From: Liolophura sinensis
Lineage: Eukaryota > Mollusca > Polyplacophora > Chitonida > Chitonidae
DNA length: 60,000 nucleotides
Direction: 5' to 3'
Assembly (NCBI RefSeq): GCF_032854445.1
Contig: NC_088306.1
Location: 17,023,764 to 17,083,763 of the forward strand
Under the pieces are notes generated by a model. That model was given only the letters and a program-made list of their open reading frames with translations, searched no databases and was not told where the DNA came from. A program made the position numbers and the translations under genes. Positions 1-10,435 of the stretch are shown here, in pieces. The stretch's first letter is position 1; every line of letters begins with the position of its first letter.

Positions 1-1019
1 ATAAAACAAGGTAGAACATCATTTTTAAATGTCCTGAACATGCGTTTTTCACTCTATTTTGATTTTGTTCCTATGACAGGGCCTAATCTGGCCTCAGAAG
101 GGCAGTGGGTGGAACCACCAGTGAAGGGCACCTCATTGTTGAATATTTTGAATCTCATACATTTTTAAGGGCCTCGGTTCCTGTGTTGACCTCCATCCCA
201 CGTGCACAGCACAACACGTACCTAGCCCGAAAATTCAGTCTTTGGATGGGTTTTATTTACTGATCTCTGGAGGACTCTGCCATCCTGGATGATGTGTACA
301 TCTGATCATCACAGTGTATCATAGCTACCCCAGACTGTCATTAAAAAGTTCTTTATTTTGGATAACAAACCCTGTTATTTGAAGTCGGGTTGGTCGGAAT
401 GTTTTTTTTTTTTGAAAGTAAATTAAAAGTAATTCCTGGTCCGCATAATCTGAATGCTAATTGAATTTCCATTTAAAATACATTTCCAATTTTAAATGCT
501 CTTTTAAAAACTATGTTGTTTTCATTACCAAATTCTTTAAAACTGAAGTCAAATACTCCTTCTTGATTCTTGGCGAAGGGACGCCAATTTGCTTTCGCCA
601 CACAGAAATTATATTTGCCAAAACAAATGTGGCGATTGGCTAGCCCAAGCCTAACGACTAAGTAGATAGTCTGAGTCTTATAATGAATTTGGGTTGTTTC
701 ATTTTTTTTTTTTTTTGTATTTTTAAATTTTTGTTATTTTTTTTGTTTTTTTTCTGGATACTTACTACTGGATATTTTGGTCTGGATACTTAGGACCTAA
801 TGGCTTTTGAGTGTGTAAATTTCTAGAAGTTGATGTAAGAGTGTTTAGGAGATATTGAGCGTCAAAGTATGGCCCATTTTTTTATGTCCACCAGATATAT
901 GTATGTGTTCACATCAAATGACTCCTCATCATCCTGTGATTTACAAGTACGGTTTAAGTTGCCAAGCATACATACATGTACTTGTCATGGTGCTTTACAG
1001 CTACAGTTTGTACACACGC

Positions 1020-1176
1020 TCATTCTGCCTCCCTCTACAGCCATACGTGGGAAGGTCTGCCAGCTACCTCAGGATTGTCGTCGGTTTCCTCCCACCATAA
1101 TGTTGGTTGCCTTTATGTAAATCAAATATTCTTGAGAATGGTGTTAAACACCAGTCAAATAATTAAATAAATAAAT
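1020..1176 (+). mobile_element. SINE-1, head-truncated copy
   Basis: Shares the body (ACGTGGGAAGGTCTGCCAG, CCACCATAATG, ATATTCTTGAG, AAACACCA) and the AAAT tail with the full-length copies. The tRNA-like head is missing. Confidence 0.8.
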
Positions 1177-3160
1177 GCATGTTTGCATGTTTGTGTACAA
1201 TTTGTGGATTTTTTTTTACTGAGGGTAAATAAAACAGCAGACAAGAAAAAATATGTCAGAATTGATATCATAATGATATTTAATGACTTCATGACTTTGA
1301 CAGGTATGCTCCTATGTATAAGTACATTGTGCAAGTTTTAAGAATATAGAATGAGATCCAAGTTTCTTACGTTCAGTCTGTGAGTACGAAGATTTTAAAT
1401 TTTTGATCTCATCTCCCATTCCATGTACACGCACAGAGAGAATCATTGCACACGTATATCTGCAGGGAAAAGCTTGTACATTTGGTGCACTGTCATGTTG
1501 ATGAACTGAACATAATTCCACCTTTCTTAATCTGGGAACAGTGATTAAGTACATGTACTCTAAATGACCTCATATTTCGTCCATGACTAAGTTGCTCATT
1601 TTTCCAGATTCTGAGAGTTTTACTGATTTGAAAGGTAGGATGATAAACAACTGGGAAAATGTAAATTTATGAACCAGAAGTAACATCTCATGACATTTAT
1701 TTGTGTCCAAAAATGCTCTTTTGAGGTTGAATTTGTAGGTCATTTAGGGTGTATGCTGGGCTATCTTTGTTAAGTATTAGAGGAAATAAACATGAAGTAT
1801 AGAGCATGATTTAACATCAGATTTAGAATTTTGCTTTGGTTACTGTATTATATTGTATAAAATCTATTCTGTCGTTACCTGATGTTTGCTATGTCAGTAA
1901 TGTGAGTTCTTAATCTTTGTTCTGATATAAGATATGTTAGAAGTGATAACATGCCTGTATAGACATTTGCTCTAATAGATTCTTGTGAATCAGCTCAACC
2001 ATTGCACAGATATCTACTTGACAAAGTTGCCTCCCTTGAATAACACTTTCAGCTGTATGTATTTATCCCTGTGGTAATACATGTACACGTATACCCCTGT
2101 GTTGATAGATCCACTCGTTTGAGATTTAAATCAGTGACCTGTTCAGTGACCTTGTACAGGTCATAATATTTAGTTTACATGCAGCTTGTAACATCTTAAG
2201 GTGGCTCATAGAAGTTGATAGCTAGCTGGACTTGGTTTTCAGTGAATGTAAGCCTGCGCACACCATGGCATGAGAGGTTATTTTCACCATGGTCTCATGA
2301 ATGAGAGCTTGAAAGAAAAAGACATCAAATAATATAACCAGGGTTATTTAGGGAGAGGTGTGGAAACAGGCCTAAACATCATTTTTATGACGTCATTGTT
2401 AACTCTATCAATCAAATTTTAATTAAGAATTCCCATTTGTAACCTATGTGCGTATGTGTATGGTTAAAGGGCAAAGCAAGGTTCAGATGTTGTAAGCGAA
2501 AATAGCAGCAATCTTGTGTTATGGAAATAACTTTTAACTCTGATTAGTTAAAACTGATAACATGTTGACGCTTTCACCACTGTTATATCTCCATTGAGCA
2601 ACATGAGCTTTTCAAAGTCTCTCCTGAATACTTCATTGATCCATATAGACATTTGGTCTAGTGTTTTTCATATTGCTACATGTAAATAAGTACATGCAGT
2701 TCCTGACATCAGTCAAAATAGTTCAGTGAAGTTGAATAAATAAAATATCATTATAACTCAAGTGGACAGTTTCACATTTTAAGAACACATTATGCTACAA
2801 GACCACAGGCCTGGTTCCCTTACGCTTGATCACCTAAGTAAGTAATCCCTTATCCACCATGCCAGCATGTGTTATAGAGATATGAAGTGCACTTACATAC
2901 ATGTAGTAAAAGGCTACTTAACAAAGTACGCTTCATGAAATTGACCCATTAGGTCAGTACCGTGTATACATGTATTTATGTTAGCTTATCGTTAAAATTT
3001 GTTAAACTGTACAAGTTTGACAACAGCTGTATGTGAAAGAGGTGTCTGTCTAATGCCTTTTTAAGTCTCACGATGCCTACTTTATTTGCCGTGGCAATCT
3101 GTATTGGTTGCTGGGCCAGACCAAGGCATAACTTCAAGCTTCATGTACTTGTAGAATCCC
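1177..3160. other. AT-rich non-coding DNA
   Basis: No exon or recognised mobile element was seen. TACATGTA words occur repeatedly. Confidence 0.6.
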
Positions 3161-3592
3161 CACTCTCATTCCAGCATCCCGAAGGGATGAGCAGGATAAG
3201 AGGGATTCTTTGAGTATACAAGGCTGAGGCCTTGAGGGGTCACATTGCATATTCATGATGCGGTCAGCTGACAGCGTAACTTAACGAGAGTCTGGTATCA
3301 CATGGTATGACCCAATATAGGCCATGCTGTGACTCCGCCACATATCTTGTCAATGACAAGTTTGTTTGCATTAATGGTATCACTTGGGTGGGTTGAAAGT
3401 AGCTCATACATCATGCCTCTCAAGGTAACCTGAAACTCATCAACAAAATTGACAAACGCGGGTGTGACCCCTAAAGGATTCGGCCTTGTATACTCAAAGA
3501 ATCCCTCTCATCGTGCTCATTCCTTCGAGATGCTGTAATGAGAGGGGAGATTTTTTGTTGTAAGGGCTCGGCCATTTCAGGGTCACATTGCT
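3161..3592. repeat. Inverted-repeat complex at the 3' end of the DIRS-like element
   Basis: The arm at 3161-3246 is closely complementary to 3463-3546; the central block GGGATTCTTTGAGTATACAA is identical in both. The spacer is about 215 bp. A third, partial and diverged copy of the left arm's inner end (GGGTCACATTGC region) lies at 3566-3592 in the same orientation as the left arm. A terminal repeat next to an internal complementary region is a hallmark of DIRS elements. An independent foldback MITE inserted beside the recombinase is the alternative. Confidence 0.75.
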
Positions 3593-3699
3593 GGTTCAAC
3601 GAAATGACAACCGACAATAAAACATCTTTAATTTGTGCATGTATATTCTTTTGTCTTTCTAAGACAATACAGATCCTGCAAATTGTTTAGAGGTTTCAT

Positions 3700-4230
3700 T
3701 TAAAGAAATTTACGAAAAGTCCAATCAGCTGTTCTCAACATATCACATACAGAAACTCCCTGGCTTAAAGCCTTGGGTGTGGCTGTACTTCTGAATGAAT
3801 GCCCATGATAAATATGTATGTCTATTTCTGACAGTTTCATGACTTGGCACAACTCGGCGCAAAATGCTTTGAGAGCATACTGGCTTGAACGTTTTAAATG
3901 AAAGAAGTAACTGATCATCACATCTGCAAGGATTTGTCATGTTAAGGTACACAAATAAAGTCTGAACAACACTGAACAACATATGGGCCCCATTTCTGCA
4001 TCCTGAAACTTGCTAATTTCAACACATTTTGGAGAACTATTCCATCTAGAGTTTTTAAACAACTGGGTATTATAAGAGAGATTTTCCGTCGACATTTGCT
4101 CTAGATAATTCACGACAGTCGACATAGCTGGCGAAAGTGGTTCAACTATCCTCCAACTGCACCAAATACACCATTGTTGCCACGCATATTGGTAATGTTT
4201 ATTAGTTGACGTGCGCTAGGACTTTGTGAC
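3700..4230 (-). pseudogene. Tyrosine recombinase (DIRS-like)
   Basis: The minus strand encodes RTSTNKHYQYAWQQWCIWC and then SPAMSTVVNYLEQM, the N-terminal SAM-like core-binding domain of DIRS recombinases. Further on, FKTFKPVCSQSI and, in another frame, HGHSFRSTATPKALSQGVS with DMLRTADW correspond to the catalytic domain, including the H-x-x-R box. The distance between the two halves is only about 55 codons, much shorter than the roughly 200 expected, so part of the catalytic domain including its first Arg appears deleted. At least one frameshift separates the two catalytic pieces, and the nucleophilic Tyr was not clearly identified. The enzyme would insert the circular DNA copy by site-specific recombination. 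Confidence 0.82.
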
Positions 4231-4379
4231 AAGTTATGAAACCCGAAAGTCCTGAACCATGCAGGTGTCGCCAGATATTGTGCAAGCAGTTAGTTTTAGC
4301 TTCCATCCCATAGGATGACGCTTGGTTGTACCAGTATCTTAAGCACATGTGATAGCATGGATGTTGGGTTTTTTTACCT

Positions 4380-4847
4380 CCCGATGATTTATACAGGTCA
4401 CTGTAGTCGTATTATCCGAAATAATTTGAACATGTTTATTTCTACGATTAGGCATAAAAAGGGCTTGCAATCATAACAGAACTGCATGTAGCTCCAATTC
4501 ATTTATGTGTCTAGGCACCTCTTGTAGGCGGCCGGCAGCTTTACGGCCATCACAGGTGGTACCCCAGCCAACCTTAGAACTATCCGAAAACAAACAAATA
4601 GCCACTGGAGGCTTACGAATGCTGTTGCCATTATTATTAATCTTATGCTCAATCTACCATGCAATATGTCATACCCCCCCCCCCCCCCCCCCCGCACAGG
4701 AAATAACCATTGGTAAATTATAATCATCTTTTCCATTCAAGGCAACTATTTTATCTCTTTCCAAAGCCCTGCACTGCTGAGCACCTAGTTTCATAGCTGG
4801 TACACTGGAGGTAAACAACCCCAACAGACGAGTCACCTGCCTGATAT
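4380..4847 (-). pseudogene. RNase H domain (DIRS-like)
   Basis: Beyond the second SINE the minus strand reads IRQVTRLLGLFTSSVPAM, the RT-to-RNase H connection. A G20 run lies at 4674-4693, and the RNase H follows with FSDSSKVGWGTTCDG, INELELHAVLL and ISDNTTTV. The three acidic catalytic positions (D in SDSS, E in LEL, D in SDN) are all still present, though the frame is interrupted by the G-run and one stop. RNase H degrades the RNA strand of the hybrid. Only about 110 bp separate this domain from the recombinase, where typical elements have several hundred, so an internal deletion is likely. Confidence 0.8.
4674..4693. repeat. Homopolymer of 20 C within the DIRS RNase H region
   Basis: Twenty consecutive C (G on the element's coding strand) interrupt the RNase H segment. 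Similar C or G tracts of about 10 to 15 bases occur near 15530, 19871-19883, 26830, 31201-31213, 46590 and 58790. Confidence 0.95.
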
Positions 4848-4858
4848 TTACTGATGAA

Positions 4859-5122
4859 TTTATTTATTTGATTGGTGTTTTAAGCCATACTCAAGAATAT
4901 GTCGCTTATACGACGGTGGCCAGCATTATGGTGGGAGGAAACCGGGGAGAGCCCGGAGGAAACCCATGACCATCCACAGGTTGCTGGAAGACCTTTCCAC
5001 GTAGGGTCGGAGAGGAAGCCAGCATCAGCTGGACTTGAACTCACAGCGACCGCATTGGTGAGAGGCTTCTGGGTCATTATGCTGCGCTAGCGTGGTAACC
5101 AACTGAGCAATGGAGGCCCCCC
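4859..5122 (-). mobile_element. SINE-1, near full length, nested in the DIRS RT/RNase H region
   Basis: Head on the minus strand has a tRNA-like A box near CTCAGTTGG and a B box near GAGTTCAAGTCC, then a conserved body and an AAAT-type tail. It is flanked by an 11-bp target-site duplication, TTACTGATGAA (4848-4858) and TTATTGATGAA (5123-5133), with one mismatch. Removing the SINE and one duplication restores the reading frame of the host retroelement. Confidence 0.92.
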
Positions 5123-5133
5123 TTATTGATGAA

Positions 5134-5632
5134 GAATACAGTACTGTTTCACCTGTGTTAATGACCTTGTTCATTTTCTCGGCTCACAGTGAAACAGTAA
5201 ACGTCCTCGAGTCAGTAATAAAGCCAAGATATTCAATTACTTGAGTGGGCGTTGGTACTGATTTATACTGATTTAATATGACCAGTTTGTTGAGAAAGTT
5301 TACATGTAGCTACATCTCTATTCATAATTAGATACTCGTCTTTAAAGTAGCCACACTGAATGCCATTCGCTCTAAAGTATGAATATATTGGCTTTAATGT
5401 TTTTGTAAAAACCTGCAGGGCAGATGACAGGCCAAATGGGAGACAACTGTACTGAAAAGTATTGTTTTTCCACACAAAGTCTTCAATATTTTCTGTGATC
5501 TGAATATAGAGGTATACTATGATAAGCATCTTGCAAATCAGTTGATGTGAAAAAAAAATCACCTTGTTGCACTGATTCCAGTGTCATTTGTAAAGTCTCC
5601 TGCTTGAAGTGGTTGTACTGAACAAATCCATT
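5134..5632 (-). pseudogene. Reverse transcriptase, palm and thumb (DIRS-like)
   Basis: Left of the SINE the minus strand continues the RT with LNGFVQYNHFKQETL, then the first palm motif TDLQDAYHSIPL, which keeps the catalytic Asp. A one-base deletion shifts the frame just before a DFVWKN motif. Next comes the strongly diagnostic CLPFGLSSALQVFTK. The catalytic Y-x-D-D box reads YFKD, so one of its two Asp is replaced by Lys. The thumb motif TPTQVIEYLGFITDSR is clear and is followed by an in-frame stop. The LPFGLSSA..FTK signature favours DIRS over LTR or LINE elements. A second SINE splits the RT/RNase H connection at 4859-5122. Confidence 0.88.
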
Positions 5633-5642
5633 CAAACCACGA

Positions 5643-5828
5643 GTTCAAGTCCAGCTCATGCTGGCTTCCTCTCCGGCCGTGGGAAGGTCTGTCAGCAACC
5701 TGCGGGTGGTCGTGGGTTTCCACCGGGATCTGCCTGGTTTTCACCCACCATAATGGTGGCTGCCGTCATGTAGGTGAAATATTCTTGAGTTCGGCGTAAA
5801 ACACCAATCAAATAAATAAATAATTAAA
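5643..5828 (+). mobile_element. SINE-1, 5'-truncated, nested in the DIRS reverse transcriptase
   Basis: Begins within the B-box region (GAGTTCAAGTCC), runs through the body and ends in AAAT repeats. Flanks TCAAACCACGA (5632-5642) and TCAAACAACGA (5829-5839) form an 11-bp target-site duplication with one mismatch. It lies in the RT fingers region, opposite in orientation to the other nested SINE. Confidence 0.9.
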
Positions 5829-5839
5829 TCAAACAACGA

Positions 5840-6115
5840 CGATTTAGGATTGTTCGGAATTTCCCATTCTTCTTTTTCTCAAGAAAATATTTGACAGAAA
5901 TTGACCTGGCTCATTACCAGCTTGTTCTATTACTCTTTTTCCTAGTGATGTGCATATTTCTTGTTTAATCTGATTTTTTTCATCAACACCAAAACTAATA
6001 GGCACTGGTGGTGTAAGTTGGACTGGATTACCAACAAACTCGATATTAAGGCCACAGACATTTTGCAAAACCCAGGGGTTATCAGTTAATTTTTGCCATT
6101 GTAGTAGATGATTAC
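5840..6115 (-). pseudogene. Reverse transcriptase, N-terminal part (DIRS-like)
   Basis: The minus-strand frame includes a PVPISFGVDEKNQIKQEI segment and then SNIFLRK, followed by a one-base frameshift into a KKNGKFRTILN-type stretch. This is the fingers region of a retrotransposon RT, where the Lys-rich KK(D/N)G..R.ILN motif is conserved. The frame stops where a SINE is inserted (5643-5828) and resumes on the other side. RT copies element RNA into DNA. The segment cannot be translated continuously because of the frameshift and the insertion. Confidence 0.8.
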
Positions 6116-6187
6116 CTACGCCACCAGCTTCAAATCTTACCTCTACTTCCTTGAGCCTTAACTCATATCAGCTGGCTGAAGCTGTGT

Positions 6188-6994
6188 TCACCGGCCTCTG
6201 GTGGCAGTGTAACCTCCGTACCTTAAATTGTACTGTCTTCCCCTGCGGAAAAACTCTGTTGGTTTTGCTGTGACCCACTGGTCACAGCAAACTGAAACTG
6301 AAACTGTTTTTTTTGATTGAAAAGAGTCAGTTTTCCGGCTAATTTGTGCAACTTTATCAATTTCTGAGACACCCTCTTTTAATGTCATCATGAAAAAGGC
6401 TGTCTGTTCTTGGGGTCGTATGATGTGCATAAGGACGCATATTTGCGAGACAGGAAAGGCTTCACCTCCAGAACGACAGACGGAAAAAAGTGTTTGTCAA
6501 CAGTGAGAGTGATTCAGAAGTTAACTCACGGCACTGACGTATATCAAGTTTTGTTTCAGCCCCACGGGGTGCTTGGGCATTTTGTTTCAGCCGCACACAG
6601 CACTTGGGCTAAGTGAGTCACTGACATTATCTCATGGCCAAGAAACTCTTGCACTTTAAGTGTCAAGTTATCTCTAGTTTTGCAGGTAGTGTTTTAGCGT
6701 ATCCCAGATTTCAGCGTTGATCTTGGGTGGAGTGAAATACTTACAGTTCTCTGGTAAGGGGTGTTTGTCATAGCTTCTACATTTGTCATTCGTGACGAAG
6801 CACAAGTAATAAATTCGGGGCCTAATGTAGCACCAGAAGACTGCCTTGTTCGTGAAAATATTTTGGGTAACAAACCCATCTGTAATATCCTTATGTTGTT
6901 GTTGTTCAGCCTGTGGGACCTGATTCTCAAAATCCTCTGAATCGCTCCGCTTCGGTACATAACTGGAGGGGTTGTACCGAACAGCATTCGTCAT
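6188..6994 (-). pseudogene. Gag-like remnant of the DIRS-like element
   Basis: Several broken minus-strand frames lie just upstream of the reverse transcriptase. The C-terminal piece ends in an Arg/Gly-rich stretch (RRGRQYNLRYGGYTATRGR), resembling the basic tail of DIRS gag proteins. The N-terminal piece contains a PENCKYFTPPKINAEIW motif, which resembles a conserved gag segment of DIRS-type elements as I remember it. Between them are stops and frameshifts. Gag would bind element RNA in the particle. The assignment rests on position and these two short motifs, so it is less certain than the RT and recombinase calls. Confidence 0.5.
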
Positions 6995-7187
6995 CGTAAC
7001 GCTCTCTGCCTTGTGGCCATGTAGCCTGCATGAAAAAATCTGGCTGTGACTTGTGAAGTCAGTCCAGTTTTGCTTCTAAAGAGTCCATGCCTAGGTGGTC
7101 TCTTAGCGCCAGTATGTCACCATCTTGGACTGTGTCTCCATGTAGACCATGTGGTCCCTGTATGTGTGCTTCTGTGAGCAGTTTACT

Positions 7188-7495
7188 GTGATAGTGCTTG
7201 GTTACGTGTATATGTACATGGTAAACTGTGATAATGCATGGTTACTTGTATATGTACATGGTAATCTGTAATAGTGCTTGGTTACATGTATATATACATG
7301 GTAACCTGCGATGGTGCTTGGTTACATGTATATGTACATGGTAACTGTAATAGTGCTTGGTTACATGTATATTTACATGGTAAACTGTAATAGTGCTTGG
7401 TTACATGTATATATACATGGTAAACTGTGATGGTGCTTGATTGCATGTATATGTACATGGTAAACAGTGATAATGCATGGTTACATGTATATGGC
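7188..7495. repeat. Minisatellite, 40-bp unit, about 7.7 copies
   Basis: Tandem copies of a unit containing GTGATAGTGCTTGGTTACAT and GTATATGTACATGGTAAACT, with few differences. Each unit contains an ATGTAYAT-type palindrome. The peptide readable on the reverse strand is a by-product of the repeat. Confidence 0.9.
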
Positions 7496-7829
7496 TTTGT
7501 TTGGACAACATGACATACGCGTGAATGATCTGTTACTCCTACTACTACTGTCATGTACCATTTGTAAATGTACATGTAGGTGGTATGCAAATCTGGACAT
7601 ACATAAACATGTCCATGAATATTCATAGTATGCAAATTTACCTGGTTGGAAGTGTGTCACTATTACCTGTGTAGAACTATGTACAGTGTACTTTCACATC
7701 ATGATTAGGATATGCACATGGTGTGTACATGTGCATTTATGTGAATGTGTGAGAGGGATTATTTATAAATGTACATTTACCTATATAACTGTTATAACTG
7801 AGTGATGCCAAATACATGTGCATGTACGG

Positions 7830-8026
7830 TACCCTAATCCCTCAACCTTTTTGCATATAAAAGTGCAATTTGTGCACATGTTTTTGATTATTAAGGCATA
7901 ACTACTGTACATAGGTTGGACCAGCCAATTTCAGGGCTCCACAAAAAGTATAATTTTATCAATCTACATCGAATATTGCCTTCAGAACATGCCTTGCAAA
8001 CATGCAAAAATGTTAAAAACTTACAG
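7830..8026 (+). mobile_element. MITE family M, copy 1
   Basis: Non-coding element of about 200 bp. The left end CCCTAATCCCTCAACCTTTT and right end (reversed CTGTAAGTTTTTAACATTTT) form imperfect terminal inverted repeats. The shared core is GGCTCCACAAAAAGTATAAT. A TA flanks the left end. Confidence 0.8.
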
Positions 8027-9529
8027 CACTGTTTAAATAGTGACCCAGTGATAATAGTCAAATCCGAATATGTTCTTTCCTTGGTCTTTATATTTTGTTG
8101 TTGTTGTTGTTTCACGTAGATTGCTACTGTTCATTGCATTGGTCTCTTCACAGTTCAAGATTTTGATGGTAAATTTCATGTAAAGGTCACAACTTGTACA
8201 CAGTTTTGGAGTGATGACAATAACAGAAATGTTATAGAGTAATACAACTGTAAATATGTTCATTGCTTTGAATTACAACAGAAAGTAATTTAACGTGTTA
8301 AAAAGAAATGTTAACTAGCCTGCCTGGCTTTCTTGGAACTCTACCACAACAGCCTGTTAACATTTTCAAGGTAGACTTTAGTCCAGAAAGTTTTTTTATT
8401 GCGTTGATGTTTGAAAATCTGCTCCATGTTTCTTCATGTAATTAATGTTGGTTTAGGACACCTGGCGATCAGACATTGTAAGTCACTGTGTTACACTTCT
8501 CAACTGTGCGTGCTATCAAGCAACTTTTGTGCCTGTGACTGATGTTCGCCATTTTGATAGACGTTTGTTGAAATCGTAGTTATTAAACTGAGTGTACTAT
8601 GTGTAAGACATCTCCAACTTGTTTCGTCACAAATAAAACTTTAGTAGCAGTAACTATGGTTAAAATATTCAGCTGTTTTTTGTATTTGCCACATGCGGCA
8701 AGTGGATTCGTTTCTTACTTTGCCAGCAGCAGATAGGACATTTGATATTTCAACCCCTGATCTGTACATGTAGCAACAAATATCATTATTTTCAGCATTA
8801 CTACGTTTACTATTAAGGAGTACACTAAAGAATAGTAGGTCTTGAGCTAAAAATGTAACACCTAGAGGTTAGATGTGATCAGATGATCACACACCTGTAT
8901 TATACACTAATACGACCCTACCTAGTTTTTTTACCTGTAATTTCCTGCCACAGGTGTGTAGTCTCTCGCTGTCACATTCCATTTTTAGCGGGAACCACAG
9001 CAGGATTTGCACTCTTATACATGTCAGTTATGAGTACCACATCTCGGTTTACATACATGTAGGTGTAGCTTACTGTAATTGACACAATTTTAGTGAGCAT
9101 CTGTCGTGTGCAGGTCCGTTTTTAGCCGAGTCCAACAGCAGGATTTACACTCAATCTGTGTGGCTTTCCTGATCATTATATCCACATTTAGAATATAGTA
9201 GTTGACAATAGACATTGTGTGGTGGTCTTCTGCCATGTACTACAAATGGACTTAGTAGCCAGGCACAAGTTGTAGCCAGGTATTTTACCAGTGTTAACGG
9301 ATCATTGTGAATATACATGTATGCTCCCATATGTGATTGTCACATCAGATGTACATGTACGTCTAGTGTAGATACTTGTGATTATTGCCCAGGATTATAC
9401 GTCTTCACAATACTACCAGGGAACAGTGGTACATGTATCCCAGTGCAATCTGGTAATTGGATATGTGCCTCACTAATAACAGATTCATGGACAGATTCTC
9501 GGTGAAGGTAGGTACATTTACATGGATAA
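8027..9529. other. AT-rich non-coding DNA
   Basis: Contains a short (TTG)n run near 8096-8111. Nothing else was recognised. Confidence 0.6.
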
Positions 9530-10435
9530 TCGCTCATGATTCAGAAATCTCACCATAATGGCTCATGATTCAGACACCTTACAGTACCATAATGACCCAT
9601 GTGACATGTTATCATAATGGCTAATGATTAAGAAATCTCACCATAATGGCTCATGATTCAGACATTTTACAGTACCATAATGACCCATGGTGACATGTTA
9701 TCATAATGGCTAATGATTAAGAAATCTCACCATAATGGCTCATGATTCAGACATTTTACAGTACATAAGGGCTCATGAATCTGACATCTTACAGTAGCAA
9801 AATGGCTCATGTGACATGTCATCATAGTGGCTTATGGTTCATAAATCTCACCATAATGGCTTATATTCAGAAACCTCACCATAATGGCTCATGAGTCAAA
9901 TATCTTACCATAATGGTTCATGAATCTGACATCTTACAGTAGCAAAATGGCTCATGTGACATGTCATCATAGTGGCTTATTGTTCATAAATCTCACCATA
10001 ATGGGCTTATATTCAGAAACCTCACCATAACGGCTCATGAATCAAATATCTTACCATAATGACCCATGATTCAGAAATCTCACCATAAGGGCTTATGATT
10101 CCGAAATCTCACCATAATGGCTCATAATTGAGGAGTACTATAATGGCTCATGATTCTGATCTTGCCTAGTACCATAATGGCTTATGATTCAGAAATCTCA
10201 CCATAAGGGCTTGTGATACAGAAATCTCAGCAAAATGGCTCATGATTCAGAAATCTTGCCATAATGGCTCATGTTTCAGTATCTCACCATAATGACTCAT
10301 GGTTCAGACTTCTTACAGTACAATGGCTCATGATTCTGACATCTCACCATAATGGCTTACCATTCAGAAATCTCATCATTATGGTTCCTGATTCAGAAAT
10401 CTTGCCATATGACTCATGATTCAGAAATTTGTTGT
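9530..10435. repeat. Minisatellite, about 29-bp unit, roughly 900 bp
   Basis: Irregular tandem copies of a unit resembling CACCATAATGGCTCATGATT followed by CAGAAATCT. At the left end a longer block containing TGACATGTTATCATAATGGC repeats, giving a higher-order period of roughly 100 bp. Copies are diverged and vary in length. Confidence 0.9.

Larger units (their letters stand above)
3161..7010 (-). mobile_element. Decayed DIRS-like (tyrosine-recombinase) retrotransposon
   Basis: Read on the minus strand from about 7.0 to 3.16 kb, the order is gag-like remnant, reverse transcriptase, RNase H, tyrosine recombinase, then inverted-repeat sequence. Reverse transcriptase plus tyrosine recombinase without a DDE integrase is the diagnostic content of DIRS-order elements (DIRS, PAT, Ngaro). 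The copy is dead: it has frameshifts, in-frame stops, a changed RT catalytic box, internal deletions in the recombinase region, a run of 20 G on the coding strand at 4674-4693, and two SINE insertions. A methyltransferase domain, present in some DIRS elements, was not seen. No LTRs were seen. The 5' (right-hand) boundary near 7.0 kb is uncertain because no matching terminal repeat was recognised there. Confidence 0.85.

Noticed and set aside
4861-5090. Open frames on both strands giving repeated protein-like matches at 5.0, 13.1 and 18.8 kb
   Set aside because: All are translations of the same SINE-1 family and not related genes.
7282-7635. 117-codon minus-strand open frame with a Tyr/Thr/Cys-rich periodic peptide
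   Set aside because: Translation of the 40-bp minisatellite; no family resemblance.
7188-10435. Regularly spaced repeats that could suggest a CRISPR array
   Set aside because: Units are contiguous with no unique spacers, and the context is eukaryotic intron or flank; these are minisatellites.
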